Source: UBA6055 sp965214085
GTDB lineage: Bacteria > Chloroflexota > Anaerolineae > Aggregatilineales > Phototrophicaceae
Direction: 5' to 3'
Assembly: GCA_965214085.1 (NCBI GenBank)
Contig: OZ243937.1
Coordinates: 248,001-312,000 of the forward strand
Length of the DNA stretch: 64,000 nt
Shown: positions 52,621 through 60,213 of the stretch, piece after piece
Layout: each line of letters opens with the position of its first letter
Numbering within the stretch: the stretch's first letter is position 1
The notes under the pieces: model-generated
The model's database searches: none
What the model saw: the letters and a program-made list of their open reading frames with translations, nothing else
What the model was told of the DNA's origin: nothing
Program-made: the position numbers and the translations under genes

Positions 52621-52636
52621 TCAAGTCGGGAATTGG

Positions 52637-52888
52637 GGGCAATCGCATCAAAATATTTTAGCCACAGTTGCTCGTAAGTCAGGACTTGGCTCGCACAAAA
52701 TATGAAATCCAATGCTGCGTGCCTACGGGCGAGCCGGTGGCTCGCCCCTACATATTTCGACAGGGTTCGGCAGGTTTCATAAAATAGAGAACGCAGAGGG
52801 TCGCGTAGACACTGACCGCCAGCACAGAGATTAATGTCTTTGGTTGGCGATTATCACATCGATCTGGAAAATGTAGGGGCGATTGCCC
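52637..52888. mobile_element. MITE-like element, copy G, inside the array
   Basis: Left end GGGCAATCGCATCAAAAT (52637-52654), right end GCGATTGCCC (52879-52888). The interior is scrambled: it holds a GGGCGAGC/GCTCGCCC repeat (52724-52752) and the GGTCGCGTAGACACTGACCG tract seen in copies B and F. It separates array genes 3 and 4 and is followed by a G-tract palindrome at 52917-52978. Confidence 0.65.
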
Positions 52889-52978
52889 TGGGAATTGAGC
52901 CGGGCAATCGCTCTTGCAGCCCCTCCCTCGCTCTGGGATGCCTGCCATAGAGATGGCAGGAGGGGTTTGGGGTGGGGG

Positions 52979-53410
52979 TTAGTCCTTCGATGTTTCGGCG
53001 CTAGGATTATGATCAAAATCTCCTTGGAGAAGGGCGTGGCCCTGGCAATTGACGGCAACGCGAAAGTTCATGGTTTGCCCCGCCACTTGGGCAAGCGCCG
53101 TCATTTCAAAATTGCTTTTTCCCAAGATGCTATCCCAGAGGCGGACTGGGTTGACAGTTGTCCATACATTCAATATGCCACCGCCTTTCGCCTGCATTAC
53201 AACACTCAGCGCATGCGGGACTCTATCCCATGACAATATCCATTCACCTTGAAATTCGCCCTGATACTCGAAATCCGCGATGCTAGCGCCATTGTAACCA
53301 CAAGTCGAATTCGATAGAGGTATCGTATGATCCGCCCCGGCGGGCAGGGCGGCGAATAGCGCCAGCAGCGCCAGCGCCAGGCAGATGACAATACGCTTGT
53401 GTCGCTTCAT
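52979..53410 (-). CDS. Secreted single-domain array protein 4 (Fn3-like)
   Basis: A 143-residue exported protein with signal peptide LALALLALFAALPAGADH, then CGYNGASIADFEYQGEFQGE, WILSWDRVPHAL, KGGGILNVWTTVNP and TMNFRVAVNCQGHA. Two Cys (about residues 39 and 122) could pair. It is a tandem duplicate of protein 5 with a unit of about 483 bp. GAGGAG precedes ATG 53410; 51 bases separate it from gene 5. Confidence 0.82.
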   Translation of the reverse strand: MKRHKRIVICLALALLALFAALPAGADHTIPLSNSTCGYNGASIADFEYQGEFQGEWILSWDRVPHALSVVMQAKGGGILNVWTTVNPVRLWDSILGKSNFEMTALAQVAGQTMNFRVAVNCQGHALLQGDFDHNPSAETSKD

Positions 53411-53461
53411 TTCCGTTTCTCCTCGCTTATATAATGCCCGGCACGGGAACCGGCGCGCCAT

Positions 53462-53893
53462 TTAGTCCTTTGATGTTTCGGCGCTAGGATTATGATCAAA
53501 ATCTCCTTGGAAAAAGGTGTGTCCTTGGCAATTGACGGAAAGGCGAAAATACATGGTTTGCCCCGCCACTTGGGCAAGCGCTGGCATTTCAAAATGGCTA
53601 ATTCCCAAGGTGCTATGCCAGATGCTGTTTGGGTTGACAGTTGTCCATACCGTGAATATGCCACCGCCATTCAACTGCAGTATTTGGGACAGCGCATGCG
53701 GGACGGTATCCCATGATAATAGCCATTCACCGAAGCTTTCTCCATCATACGAGAAATCCGCGATGCTCGCGCCGTCATTACCACAAGACGAATCCGAACC
53801 GGAAATCGTATGATCGGCCCCGGCGGGCAGGGCGGCGAATAGCGCAATTAGCGCCAGCGCCAGGCAGATGACAATAGGCTTGTGTCGCTTCAT
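53462..53893 (-). CDS. Secreted single-domain array protein 5 (Fn3-like)
   Basis: A 143-residue exported protein, the closest relative of protein 4: same signal peptide type, SSCGNDGASIADFSYDGE, EWLLSWDTVPHALSQILQ, NGGGIFTVWTTVNP, TMYFRLSVNCQGH and the shared ending FDHNPSAETSKD. The upstream and signal-peptide DNA is nearly identical to that of gene 4. Confidence 0.82.
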   Translation of the reverse strand: MKRHKPIVICLALALIALFAALPAGADHTISGSDSSCGNDGASIADFSYDGESFGEWLLSWDTVPHALSQILQLNGGGIFTVWTTVNPNSIWHSTLGISHFEMPALAQVAGQTMYFRLSVNCQGHTFFQGDFDHNPSAETSKD

Positions 53894-53944
53894 TTCCGTT
53901 TCTCCTCGCTTATATAATGCCCGGCACGGGAACCGGCGCGCCAT

Positions 53945-54370
53945 TTAGTCCTTCGATGTTTCGGCGGTAGGTGTCCATCCATAAAATCCTCCGCCCCCAT
54001 TGCAATTGATATTGATGCGGAAGTAGAGGGTTTTTCCTGCCTCTTGGGCTAGCGGCGTCATTTCGTAGTAAGTTTCCCCTGAGACCACACTTTTGTACAT
54101 CCTTGTTGGCCACACAGTCGTCCATACGCTGGTTATGCCACCGCCCTTGATTTGCATCACTCTGCTCACCGCATGTGGAACCGTATCCCAGGACAACTTC
54201 CAATCATTGTTGATACCGTCGCTTCCATCAAAGGAGAAGTTTGCGATGCTCGCGCCATTCCAACGGCAATACGAATCCGAATTGTAAAGCGTGTGATTCG
54301 CCCCGGCGGGCAGGGCGGCGACCAGCAGAATCAGCGCTAGCGCCAGACTGATAATTGATCTTGTGTTCAT
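53945..54370 (-). CDS. Secreted single-domain array protein 6 (Fn3-like)
   Basis: A 141-residue exported protein: signal peptide ISLALALILLVAALPAGANH, then YCRWNGASIANFSFDGSDG, WKLSWDTVPHAVSRVMQIK, GGGITSVWTTVWP, TLYFRININCNGGGG and ending GWTPTAETSKD. Belongs to the Cys-paired group with 1, 4 and 5. GAGGAG lies before ATG 54370. Function unknown. Confidence 0.8.
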   Translation of the reverse strand: MNTRSIISLALALILLVAALPAGANHTLYNSDSYCRWNGASIANFSFDGSDGINNDWKLSWDTVPHAVSRVMQIKGGGITSVWTTVWPTRMYKSVVSGETYYEMTPLAQEAGKTLYFRININCNGGGGFYGWTPTAETSKD

Positions 54371-54454
54371 TGTTCTCTCCTCAGTTTTTGTTCTTTGAGC
54401 CAGCTTGGAAAATCAACATAGTGGGCGCCGGCGCGACCACCGCTTTGCCCAGGA

Positions 54455-54823
54455 TTAGGAGGCGTAAGCCCAGGAAGTGTAACCGCCGGGAATCTGCAGC
54501 TTCAGGCGGAATCTCAAGGTGCAGCCATAGTCCCGCAACTGACCGGCTCTCAGCTGGCTCTTCCCCCCGCTGCTCCAGGTTGAATTATATGACATGCTCA
54601 CCCAGACCGCGGATACGCAAGCGCCTTTGACCTGAAATCGGTAGATAGAGCTATTGGCAATCGTATCCCAGCTAAATTTGTATTGATGCGTGCTGCCGTC
54701 GATGCCGTCATATTGGAAGTTGCTGATGGTCGTGTTGTTGTTCTGCGCCAAGACGGGCAGGCCGCCGACCAGCAGAATCAGCGCTAGCGCCAGGCTGATG
54801 ACGATACGTTTGTGTTGCTTCAT
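54455..54823 (-). CDS. Secreted single-domain array protein 7 (Fn3-like)
   Basis: A 122-residue exported protein: signal peptide ISLALALILLVGGLPVLAQ, then ISNFQYDGIDGSTHQYKFSW, YRFQVKGACVSAVWVSMSY, TLRFRLKLQI and ending YTSWAYAS. It is the most fibronectin-III-like of the set. The GGG motif is GAC here, and the new Cys may pair with the one in RDYGCTLRF. GGAGGAGG precedes ATG 54823. Confidence 0.8.
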   Translation of the reverse strand: MKQHKRIVISLALALILLVGGLPVLAQNNNTTISNFQYDGIDGSTHQYKFSWDTIANSSIYRFQVKGACVSAVWVSMSYNSTWSSGGKSQLRAGQLRDYGCTLRFRLKLQIPGGYTSWAYAS

Positions 54824-54882
54824 TTTTCCTCCTCCCCGTTGCTTATGTGCTTGCGAAACTTTAATCTGGGCGCTGGCCCAGC

Positions 54883-55296
54883 CTAATCAAAACTGACATC
54901 CAAATAAGCCCAGTCGCTGGTGCTGGCGGCGATGCAGGTGTCGCCTGAATACTCGGTGCAGACATCGGCTTTTGCGCGAAAGCTCAAGGTCTTGCCGGCC
55001 AGGTCGGATGGCGAATCGGTCAGCGGATCGGCTTTGATATGCGTGCGGTCCTGGTCGAACCAGCTGCTGTCGAGCCAGACCGAGGTCCACATGCTGGTGA
55101 TGCCGCCGCCGGTGAATTGCAGGATGGCTCCAATCTCGTTGCTGCTGGTGGTCTTCCAACTGAAAAAAAGATGTCCCTCGCTGTCGATCTGGTGATATGT
55201 GAAGTCGTCGGGCGGGCTGGCTTGCAGCGGCAGCGCGGCAAAGAGCCACAGCACTACCAGGGCAAGGCAGATGCAAATTCTGGCGCGTCGCTTCAT
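54883..55296 (-). CDS. Secreted single-domain array protein 8 (Fn3-like)
   Basis: A 137-residue exported protein: signal peptide ICICLALVVLWLFAALPLQA, then GHLFFSWKTTSSN, LQFTGGGITSMWTSVWLDS and LSFRAKADVCTEYSGDTCIA with two Cys in the F-G hairpin, as in proteins 11 and 12. Another frame is open on the same strand (54887-55366) but lacks a signal peptide and family motifs. Confidence 0.8.
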   Translation of the reverse strand: MKRRARICICLALVVLWLFAALPLQASPPDDFTYHQIDSEGHLFFSWKTTSSNEIGAILQFTGGGITSMWTSVWLDSSWFDQDRTHIKADPLTDSPSDLAGKTLSFRAKADVCTEYSGDTCIAASTSDWAYLDVSFD

Positions 55297-55335
55297 TCGG
55301 CTTTTCCTTCCTTGTCAATGCCGGTCCGGTCGCGG

Positions 55336-55755
55336 CTAATCGAGTTGCACCGTCAGCTTCGCCCACTTGGAGCGAATGGTAACCATTTCATTATTGACCG
55401 TCTCCGTCATTTGCAGCTTTAAGCGGAAACGCGCCACGGCGCCGGGGGGCCAAGCCGATAGCGGAGCCATGGTCAAAGTGCCTTTGTATGTTGCGGTATT
55501 ATAGTTGGTGGAAACCGTCGCAACCGTCGTCCAGACGTCGACCACGCCGGGGACTTTTGTCTGAAATTTGAATACTCTTTCTTTCGAAGAGATGATTTGC
55601 CAGCTAAAGACCAGGTTGCCATTGCTGTTGAGGCCATCATATTGAAAGTTAAGTATGGAATAGGAGTTGTTGAATAGCGCCTGCAGCGGCAGCGCGGCAA
55701 AGAGCCACATCAATACCAGGGCAAGGCAGATGAAAATCCTGGCGCGTCGCTTCAT
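55336..55755 (-). CDS. Secreted single-domain array protein 9 (Fn3-like)
   Basis: A 139-residue exported protein: signal peptide FICLALVLMWLFAALPLQA, then ILNFQYDGLNSNGNLVFSWQ, FKFQTKVPGVVDVWTTVATV, ARFRLKLQMTETV and ending RSKWAKLTVQLD. Pairs with protein 10, sharing VPGVVDVWTT in place of GGGI. Only 39 bases separate it from its neighbours on each side, so co-transcription is likely. Confidence 0.8.
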   Translation of the reverse strand: MKRRARIFICLALVLMWLFAALPLQALFNNSYSILNFQYDGLNSNGNLVFSWQIISSKERVFKFQTKVPGVVDVWTTVATVSTNYNTATYKGTLTMAPLSAWPPGAVARFRLKLQMTETVNNEMVTIRSKWAKLTVQLD

Positions 55756-55794
55756 GCTGCGCTTCCTTCCTTGTCAATGCCGGTCCGGGCGCGG

Positions 55795-56220
55795 CTAACC
55801 GAGTTGCACCGTCAGCTTCGCCCACTTGGAGCGAACGGTAAGCGTTATATCATTGACTGTTATCTTCTGTTGCAGCTTTAAGCGGAAACGCGCCTTGGTG
55901 CCGGGAGCCCAATCCGATGGCACTTCCACGATTAATTTGTCTCTTCCGCTATTTTGACCGCTGGCCGGCACCGCCGGAATTGTCGTCCAGACGTCGACCA
56001 CGCCGGGGACTTTTGCCTGAAATTTGAATACCCTTTCTAGCAGAGAGCTGATATCCCAGCTAAAGACGTGGTCGCCATTGCTGTCGAGTCCATCATATCG
56101 AAAGTTAGGTATGGAATACCCGTTGTTGTTGAATAGCTGCGCCTGCAGCGGCAGCGTGGCGAATATGCCGCAGAGGGCGATCATCAGCCCGGCGATATTG
56201 ATAATTGAGCGGGTTTGCAT
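55795..56220 (-). CDS. Secreted single-domain array protein 10 (Fn3-like)
   Basis: A 141-residue exported protein: signal peptide IAGLMIALCGIFATLPLQAQ, then IPNFRYDGLDSNGDHVFSWD, FKFQAKVPGVVDVWTTIPAV, ARFRLKLQQKITV and ending RSKWAKLTVQLG. ATG 56220 fits the signal-peptide pattern of the family; the longer frame to 56322 crosses a repeat. Closest to protein 9. Confidence 0.8.
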   Translation of the reverse strand: MQTRSIINIAGLMIALCGIFATLPLQAQLFNNNGYSIPNFRYDGLDSNGDHVFSWDISSLLERVFKFQAKVPGVVDVWTTIPAVPASGQNSGRDKLIVEVPSDWAPGTKARFRLKLQQKITVNDITLTVRSKWAKLTVQLG

Positions 56221-56337
56221 TGCCTTGCTGCCTTTTCTTGCGAATTGCTGCGAATCATTGCGCATTGTCGCTAAAGAAAATAGTCCCCTCTTTGCTGGCG
56301 AGGGGGCTGCGGGGGCGAGCACCGCACCCGGCGCTGC

Positions 56338-56745
56338 CTAATCAAATTCCACAGCCAAGGTTGACCAGCCTGTTTTCGTCTGTTGGTCGCAATCTCCCAG
56401 TTCATCATGTCGGACACAGTATTGTACGCGGGCGCGAAAATCAAAGGTCAAGCCCGATGGATCGCTGACCAGCGCCGCAAACTTGACATGGGTTCTGTTG
56501 TTTATTCGCGCGTAGCTCTCGTTCGAAATGGAAGTCCAAACATTGGTGATGCCGCCGCCTTTGAATTGGATCCAAGCATAATTCTCATAGAGTTCGGTCA
56601 GCCAACTGAACTCCCAATCATTTTCCGCCGTCACCTCTTCAAATGTGAAATCTTCAGCAGCGTAGACTTGCACGATCAGCGTGACGAGCAGGAGTATCAG
56701 GGCGGTCATCAGGCCGGCGATTTTGCTTGCGCTTCGGGTTTTCAT
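56338..56745 (-). CDS. Secreted single-domain array protein 11 (Fn3-like)
   Basis: A 135-residue exported protein: signal peptide LMTALILLLVTLIVQVYAAE, then NDWEFSWLTELYENYAWIQF, KGGGITNVWTSISN, FDFRARVQYC and a second Cys in DELGDCDQQ, ending GWSTLAVEFD. The two Cys flank the last hairpin, as in proteins 8 and 12. Function unknown. Confidence 0.8.
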   Translation of the reverse strand: MKTRSASKIAGLMTALILLLVTLIVQVYAAEDFTFEEVTAENDWEFSWLTELYENYAWIQFKGGGITNVWTSISNESYARINNRTHVKFAALVSDPSGLTFDFRARVQYCVRHDELGDCDQQTKTGWSTLAVEFD

Positions 56746-56832
56746 TGTGTTCTTCCTTTCCTTGCGAATCCTTGCGAAGGAATAGCGTGTCGGCGCGGCT
56801 CGTCCTTGCCACCGCGCCGATGCGCGACTTAA

Positions 56833-57261
56833 CTAAAATGTATGCTCCACGGTTGCCCAATCTGTGGGGGTGCAAGTGGTTACAGCGCCACTGCGTGTAC
56901 AAGTCGATACCTTGACGCGGAACTGGAAGGTCTTGCCGCCGGGGTTGTTGCTCAGCGGGTCGAATAATTCGCTAGACCGTTGGGGACCAAAAGCGCTGCT
57001 TGAGCTGACGGTGGTCCAGACATCCGTGACGCCGCCGCCTTTGAATTGGACGGACGCCGAATCTTGGTTTAGCAGGGTGTCCCAGCTGAGCTCCCACTTG
57101 TGATAAGTCGTTGAGCCGCCGAGGTGCTGCACGGTCCAGGTTTGGACGGCGAACTCCAGGTTGTCAACGCTGGCGCCTTGCACTTGGATGGGCAGGGCGG
57201 CCAGCAGGAGTATCAGCGCGATCATCATGCCTGTGAATTTGGTGGTGGATCGTATCGTCAT
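56833..57261 (-). CDS. Secreted single-domain array protein 12 (Fn3-like), first gene of the main operon
   Basis: A 142-residue exported protein: signal peptide FTGMMIALILLLAALPIQVQ, then HKWELSWDTLLNQDSASVQF, KGGGVTDVWTTVSSSSA and FQFRVKVSTCTRSGAVTTCT, a Cys pair in the F-G hairpin. ATG 57261 is preceded by AAGGG at a normal distance; ATG 57270 is too close to it. From its promoter, genes 12 down to 4 can be read as one transcript (gaps of 39-117 bases). Confidence 0.8.
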   Translation of the reverse strand: MTIRSTTKFTGMMIALILLLAALPIQVQGASVDNLEFAVQTWTVQHLGGSTTYHKWELSWDTLLNQDSASVQFKGGGVTDVWTTVSSSSAFGPQRSSELFDPLSNNPGGKTFQFRVKVSTCTRSGAVTTCTPTDWATVEHTF

Positions 57262-57294
57262 TATTGTCATCCCTTCGTGAATGGTTCTACTTTC

Positions 57295-57324
57295 ATCATA
57301 AGCCTTTTTCTCGGTGGCGGTCAA
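57295..57324 (-). promoter_or_regulatory. Promoter of array genes 12 to 4
   Basis: Minus strand: TTGACC (57324-57319), 18 bases, TATGAT (57300-57295). Confidence 0.65.
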
Positions 57325-57368
57325 CTTCGGAGCCTGGCGCTGCCCCCGAGCCGCGCAATCGGGGCAAT

Positions 57369-57403
57369 AAAAAATCCCCTTCCCGCATACTTGGGAAGGG
57401 GAT
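57369..57403 (-). terminator. Rho-independent terminator after array gene 13
   Basis: Minus strand: ATCCCCTTCCC pairs perfectly with GGGAAGGGGAT (11 bp, 8-base loop; arms at 57403-57393 and 57384-57374), followed by TTTTTTATTG. It separates gene 13 from the operon beginning with gene 12. Confidence 0.9.
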
Positions 57404-57426
57404 CCGGGCTGGCTGCCAAATCAGGC

Positions 57427-57801
57427 TTAGGTGAAGTCCAGCTCGATGATATCGCTCCAGCTTGAATTGCCCACTTTCACGCGGTATTTCAAGGTGGTGC
57501 CGGCCGTGTTCTGCAAGGGCGTAACGCTTAGTTTGGTTTTGCCATTGTCCAAATGCGCGATCTTTCGATTCGCCATGCGCATCCACACAGCGGTGATACC
57601 GCCGTCTTTGACATTCATCTTGATTTCGCCGCCGGCGGCATAGGTGTCCCACTGAAATTCGTCATAGCCGCTGTCGGAATTGTAGCCGACATACTCGAAG
57701 TTGCTGATCTGGTTCGAGTTCGCCAACAATGGCAGCCCGGCGAATACGAATAAGAGTACAACTGCCATTACCGTGATTGAGACGAACTTTGGATTCTTCA
57801 T
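57427..57801 (-). CDS. Secreted single-domain array protein 13 (Fn3-like)
   Basis: A 124-residue exported protein, first in transcription order: signal peptide MAVVLLFVFAGLPLLANS, then ISNFEYVGYNSDSGYDEFQW, KMNVKDGGITAVWMRMAN, LKYRVKVGNSSW. It is the most divergent member and has no Cys. It has its own promoter and terminator, so it is a single-gene unit. Function unknown. Confidence 0.8.
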   Translation of the reverse strand: MKNPKFVSITVMAVVLLFVFAGLPLLANSNQISNFEYVGYNSDSGYDEFQWDTYAAGGEIKMNVKDGGITAVWMRMANRKIAHLDNGKTKLSVTPLQNTAGTTLKYRVKVGNSSWSDIIELDFT

Positions 57802-57833
57802 GCGTCACCGCCTTTTCAAGTTAATCTATTTTC

Positions 57834-57863
57834 ATCATAAACAAGATATGGGTTTGTAGTCAA
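57834..57863 (-). promoter_or_regulatory. Promoter of array gene 13
   Basis: Minus strand: TTGACT (57863-57858), 18 bases, TATGAT (57839-57834). Confidence 0.65.
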
Positions 57864-57879
57864 GCAAGTCGACGCGGCT

Positions 57880-58998
57880 TTAGCCCTTTGAGACGCGCAG
57901 TTCCGCGCGGGTATTGAGGAACTCGCCCAGCGCTTCCGCCTCCGCTTCCAGCAGCGGCAGCTTCGTGGCCTTAAGGCTTTCGAAAGGCGTCACCGAAATG
58001 CGGATGCCATGGCGCCGCTTTTCCAGCTTCCAGTTCGCGGACGCCTGTCCATCAACGATGACGCAAGCGCGGATCAGCCCACCGCCCGGATGCACCCGCT
58101 TGGCTTGTTCATCGGCGACCATGAAGGCGCGGCTCGCGTAGCCCAGCATGTAATTGTCGTAGCGCGGCAGCAAGCGTACGATTGGCTCCGTCGGCCTGGG
58201 CTCGAGCGCTTCCAGCTGCCCCTTGAGCATCAGCGCATCTCCGCCCGCGCCGCCCACCAGCGCGCATTCCCCGGCGACTGCTTCCCAAGCTTGCCGCGCT
58301 TGCGCTTTGCTCAAGCCGGACCAACGGGCGAAGTCAGCCAAAGCAGCGGGCGCGTAAGCCATCAGGTAGCGCCGCGCCAACTCGCGCAGCGGGTCGGCCG
58401 GGCGGGGCGTCCCGTCTGTCTCTGGCAACCAGTCGTCGAGCAGCACGTAGCTCAAGTCGCCGCCGACATCGGGCCCGAAGCAGACCAATCCACGCAGCGC
58501 GGCATAGCGGACGAGGTGATGGATCGCCTGCCCCGCCACCGGGATGCCGCGGCTTTCCAGCGCTTGCGCCAGCTGCGAACGGACCAGCGCGCCTTCGCGG
58601 TTCAAGATCGTCTGAATCGCTTCCAGCCCGCCTTCGCGCGCCGCTTCCGTCAAGCCGAGCTGCTTGTAGCGGCTGCCCGCCCCGCGGATGGCGCCCGGCC
58701 CACACAGCTCAAGCAGCCAGCGCAGGTCCGCCGCCGCGACCAGATGCAGCGTACCGCGCAGCGACCAGGTGAGTACGAAGCTGCGCTCGACTTCGCGGGC
58801 ATGGACCACATCGCTCTGCGTGAGTCCGCGTGTTCGCGCCGCAATCGCCAGCTGCGCCGAGGACCACTCCTGGGCTTGCAAAGCGAAGAGACGCTGGACG
58901 ACCGCAGCGGCGGAAGCAGCGCGGCGCTCTCGACCGAGCAGTTGCTGCCTCGTCCTCAAGCGCCTTACTTGCTCGTCTGTGAGAATCGAATTCATCAT
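57880..58998 (-). CDS. Winged-helix protein of the AlkZ/YcaQ-like family (HTH_42)
   Basis: A 372-residue protein with the tandem winged-helix layout of HTH_42 proteins: ASAAAVVQRLFALQAQEWSS near the N-terminus, FVLTWSLRGTLHLVAAADLR, DDWLPETDG, LLPRYDNYMLGY and a C-terminal VIVDGQASANWKLEKRRH. LQAQ sits where AlkZ has its catalytic Gln-x-Gln motif, so it may be a DNA glycosylase for crosslinks or bulky adducts. The ORF starts MMNSIL; either ATG may be used. It is upstream of the array on the same strand, separated from it by the gene 13 promoter. Confidence 0.8.
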   Translation of the reverse strand: MMNSILTDEQVRRLRTRQQLLGRERRAASAAAVVQRLFALQAQEWSSAQLAIAARTRGLTQSDVVHAREVERSFVLTWSLRGTLHLVAAADLRWLLELCGPGAIRGAGSRYKQLGLTEAAREGGLEAIQTILNREGALVRSQLAQALESRGIPVAGQAIHHLVRYAALRGLVCFGPDVGGDLSYVLLDDWLPETDGTPRPADPLRELARRYLMAYAPAALADFARWSGLSKAQARQAWEAVAGECALVGGAGGDALMLKGQLEALEPRPTEPIVRLLPRYDNYMLGYASRAFMVADEQAKRVHPGGGLIRACVIVDGQASANWKLEKRRHGIRISVTPFESLKATKLPLLEAEAEALGEFLNTRAELRVSKG

Positions 58999-59088
58999 AA
59001 ACTCGCTCAGCTAGACAGGATTGAGACTGTGCCAAGTGAATGCGATAATAGAAGCGGATGGATAAATTGTCAAAGAAAAACGACGGCT

Positions 59089-59511
59089 ATGAATAGCTTT
59101 TCGCGCGGCAATTTAGGCTCGCTGACAGTAGCTCTGTATTGCCTACTGCTGCTTGCCGCCTGCAATGCGGAGCCGCCGCGTATCGCCTTTGACAGCCTGA
59201 ACTTTGACCAGGCCGACGCCGGCAGCGGCGAAAAACTTTTTGGGCAGTCGAATAATGAGGCGCCCGCCTGTGCCGCCTGCCACGCGATTGAGGGCACGGG
59301 CAGCGGCATCGGCAATTCGCTGGCTGGCTTGGCGGATGTCGCTGCTGATCGCGTCGCCGGGCAGTCCGCGCAGGAATACCTCTACTGGAGCGTCCTGCGC
59401 CCGGGGCAGCATTTAGTCGCGGGTTACTCCAACCTGATGTACGCTGATTATGAAGACAGCCTGCAAGCGGCCGACTTGGCGGATCTGATCGCCTATCTGC
59501 TGACCTTGTAG
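59089..59511 (+). CDS. Lipoprotein c-type cytochrome
   Basis: A 140-residue monohaem cytochrome c. The N-terminal signal peptide ends in a lipobox (LLLLAAC, Cys23 or so), so the protein is tethered to the membrane outer face. The haem site is CAACH in APACAACHAIEGTG; a Met in SNLMYADYED is the likely sixth ligand. ATG 59089 begins the signal peptide, although the frame is open far upstream. It is 67 bases ahead of a four-helix membrane protein, possibly its electron-transfer partner. Confidence 0.88.
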   Translation: MNSFSRGNLGSLTVALYCLLLLAACNAEPPRIAFDSLNFDQADAGSGEKLFGQSNNEAPACAACHAIEGTGSGIGNSLAGLADVAADRVAGQSAQEYLYWSVLRPGQHLVAGYSNLMYADYEDSLQAADLADLIAYLLTL

Positions 59512-59578
59512 AGGGTAGCGCGGGCGATGCGGCTTCATCCGCGCTGCTTGTTTATGCCGATTTGGCACGGAGATGGAC

Positions 59579-60097
59579 ATGGATATTAGCACCACAGGCG
59601 GCGCGCTGGTCATCACGGTTTTGCGCCTGCTGCACATTGTCGGGGGATTGATCTGGGTTGGCGCGGCCATCGTGATGTCCTGCTATATTGAGCCGACTTT
59701 GGAGCGGGCCGGCGCGAGCGGACGCCCATTCCTGCGCAAGCTCTACGCCGATACGAGTCTCCCGCGCTTGATTTCGCTGTCGGCGCTCATTACGACAGTC
59801 GCTGGGCTGCTGCTCTACGGCTTGATGTCCTACCACGAAACCATGAGCAGCGGCATGGGCATGGTCCTTACGTTGGGCTCGCTTTTTGGTCTGCTCGCCT
59901 ACCTGCATGGCTTATTCGCGGTCTGGCGCAGCGCCGGTCGCTTCGCCGCTATGGCCGCGAGCGACAACGGGGACGAAGCGGCATTGACGCGGTTGCAAGC
60001 CAAGCTGCGCCGCAACGGGCGCGTCAGCATGTGGCTGGCGCTGGTCTCGCTTGTGCTGATGGCTGGCGCGCGTTACATCGGCCCCGTACTTGGCTAG
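59579..60097 (+). CDS. CopD-like four-helix membrane protein
   Basis: A 172-residue protein with four membrane helices. LLHIVGGLIWVGAAIVMSCY has the His-x-n-Gly-x-x-W pattern seen in CopD-like and DUF2269 proteins, which may bind haem or copper. ATG 59579 has GGAG at the right distance; ATG 59573 is too close to it. The upstream cytochrome c gene suggests a redox role. Family assignment is tentative. Confidence 0.6.
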   Translation: MDISTTGGALVITVLRLLHIVGGLIWVGAAIVMSCYIEPTLERAGASGRPFLRKLYADTSLPRLISLSALITTVAGLLLYGLMSYHETMSSGMGMVLTLGSLFGLLAYLHGLFAVWRSAGRFAAMAASDNGDEAALTRLQAKLRRNGRVSMWLALVSLVLMAGARYIGPVLG

Positions 60098-60213
60098 GCT
60101 GCGCCGCTGCTTGGATTGCCTTGGCTCAGGCTTGGCAATTTAGCACAGTCGCTTGCGGCTTGAATCGTGTATATTGATGACCTCGTCCGCTGTCTCTGTC
60201 GAAAGTCATCTGG

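Noticed and set aside
54887..55366. Alternative 159-codon minus-strand frame
   Set aside because: It overlaps array gene 8 in another frame, has no signal peptide and lacks the family core motif.
58009..59088. Long plus-strand frame leading into the cytochrome gene
   Set aside because: It is antisense to the winged-helix gene; only the part from ATG 59089, with a signal peptide and CAACH, is real.
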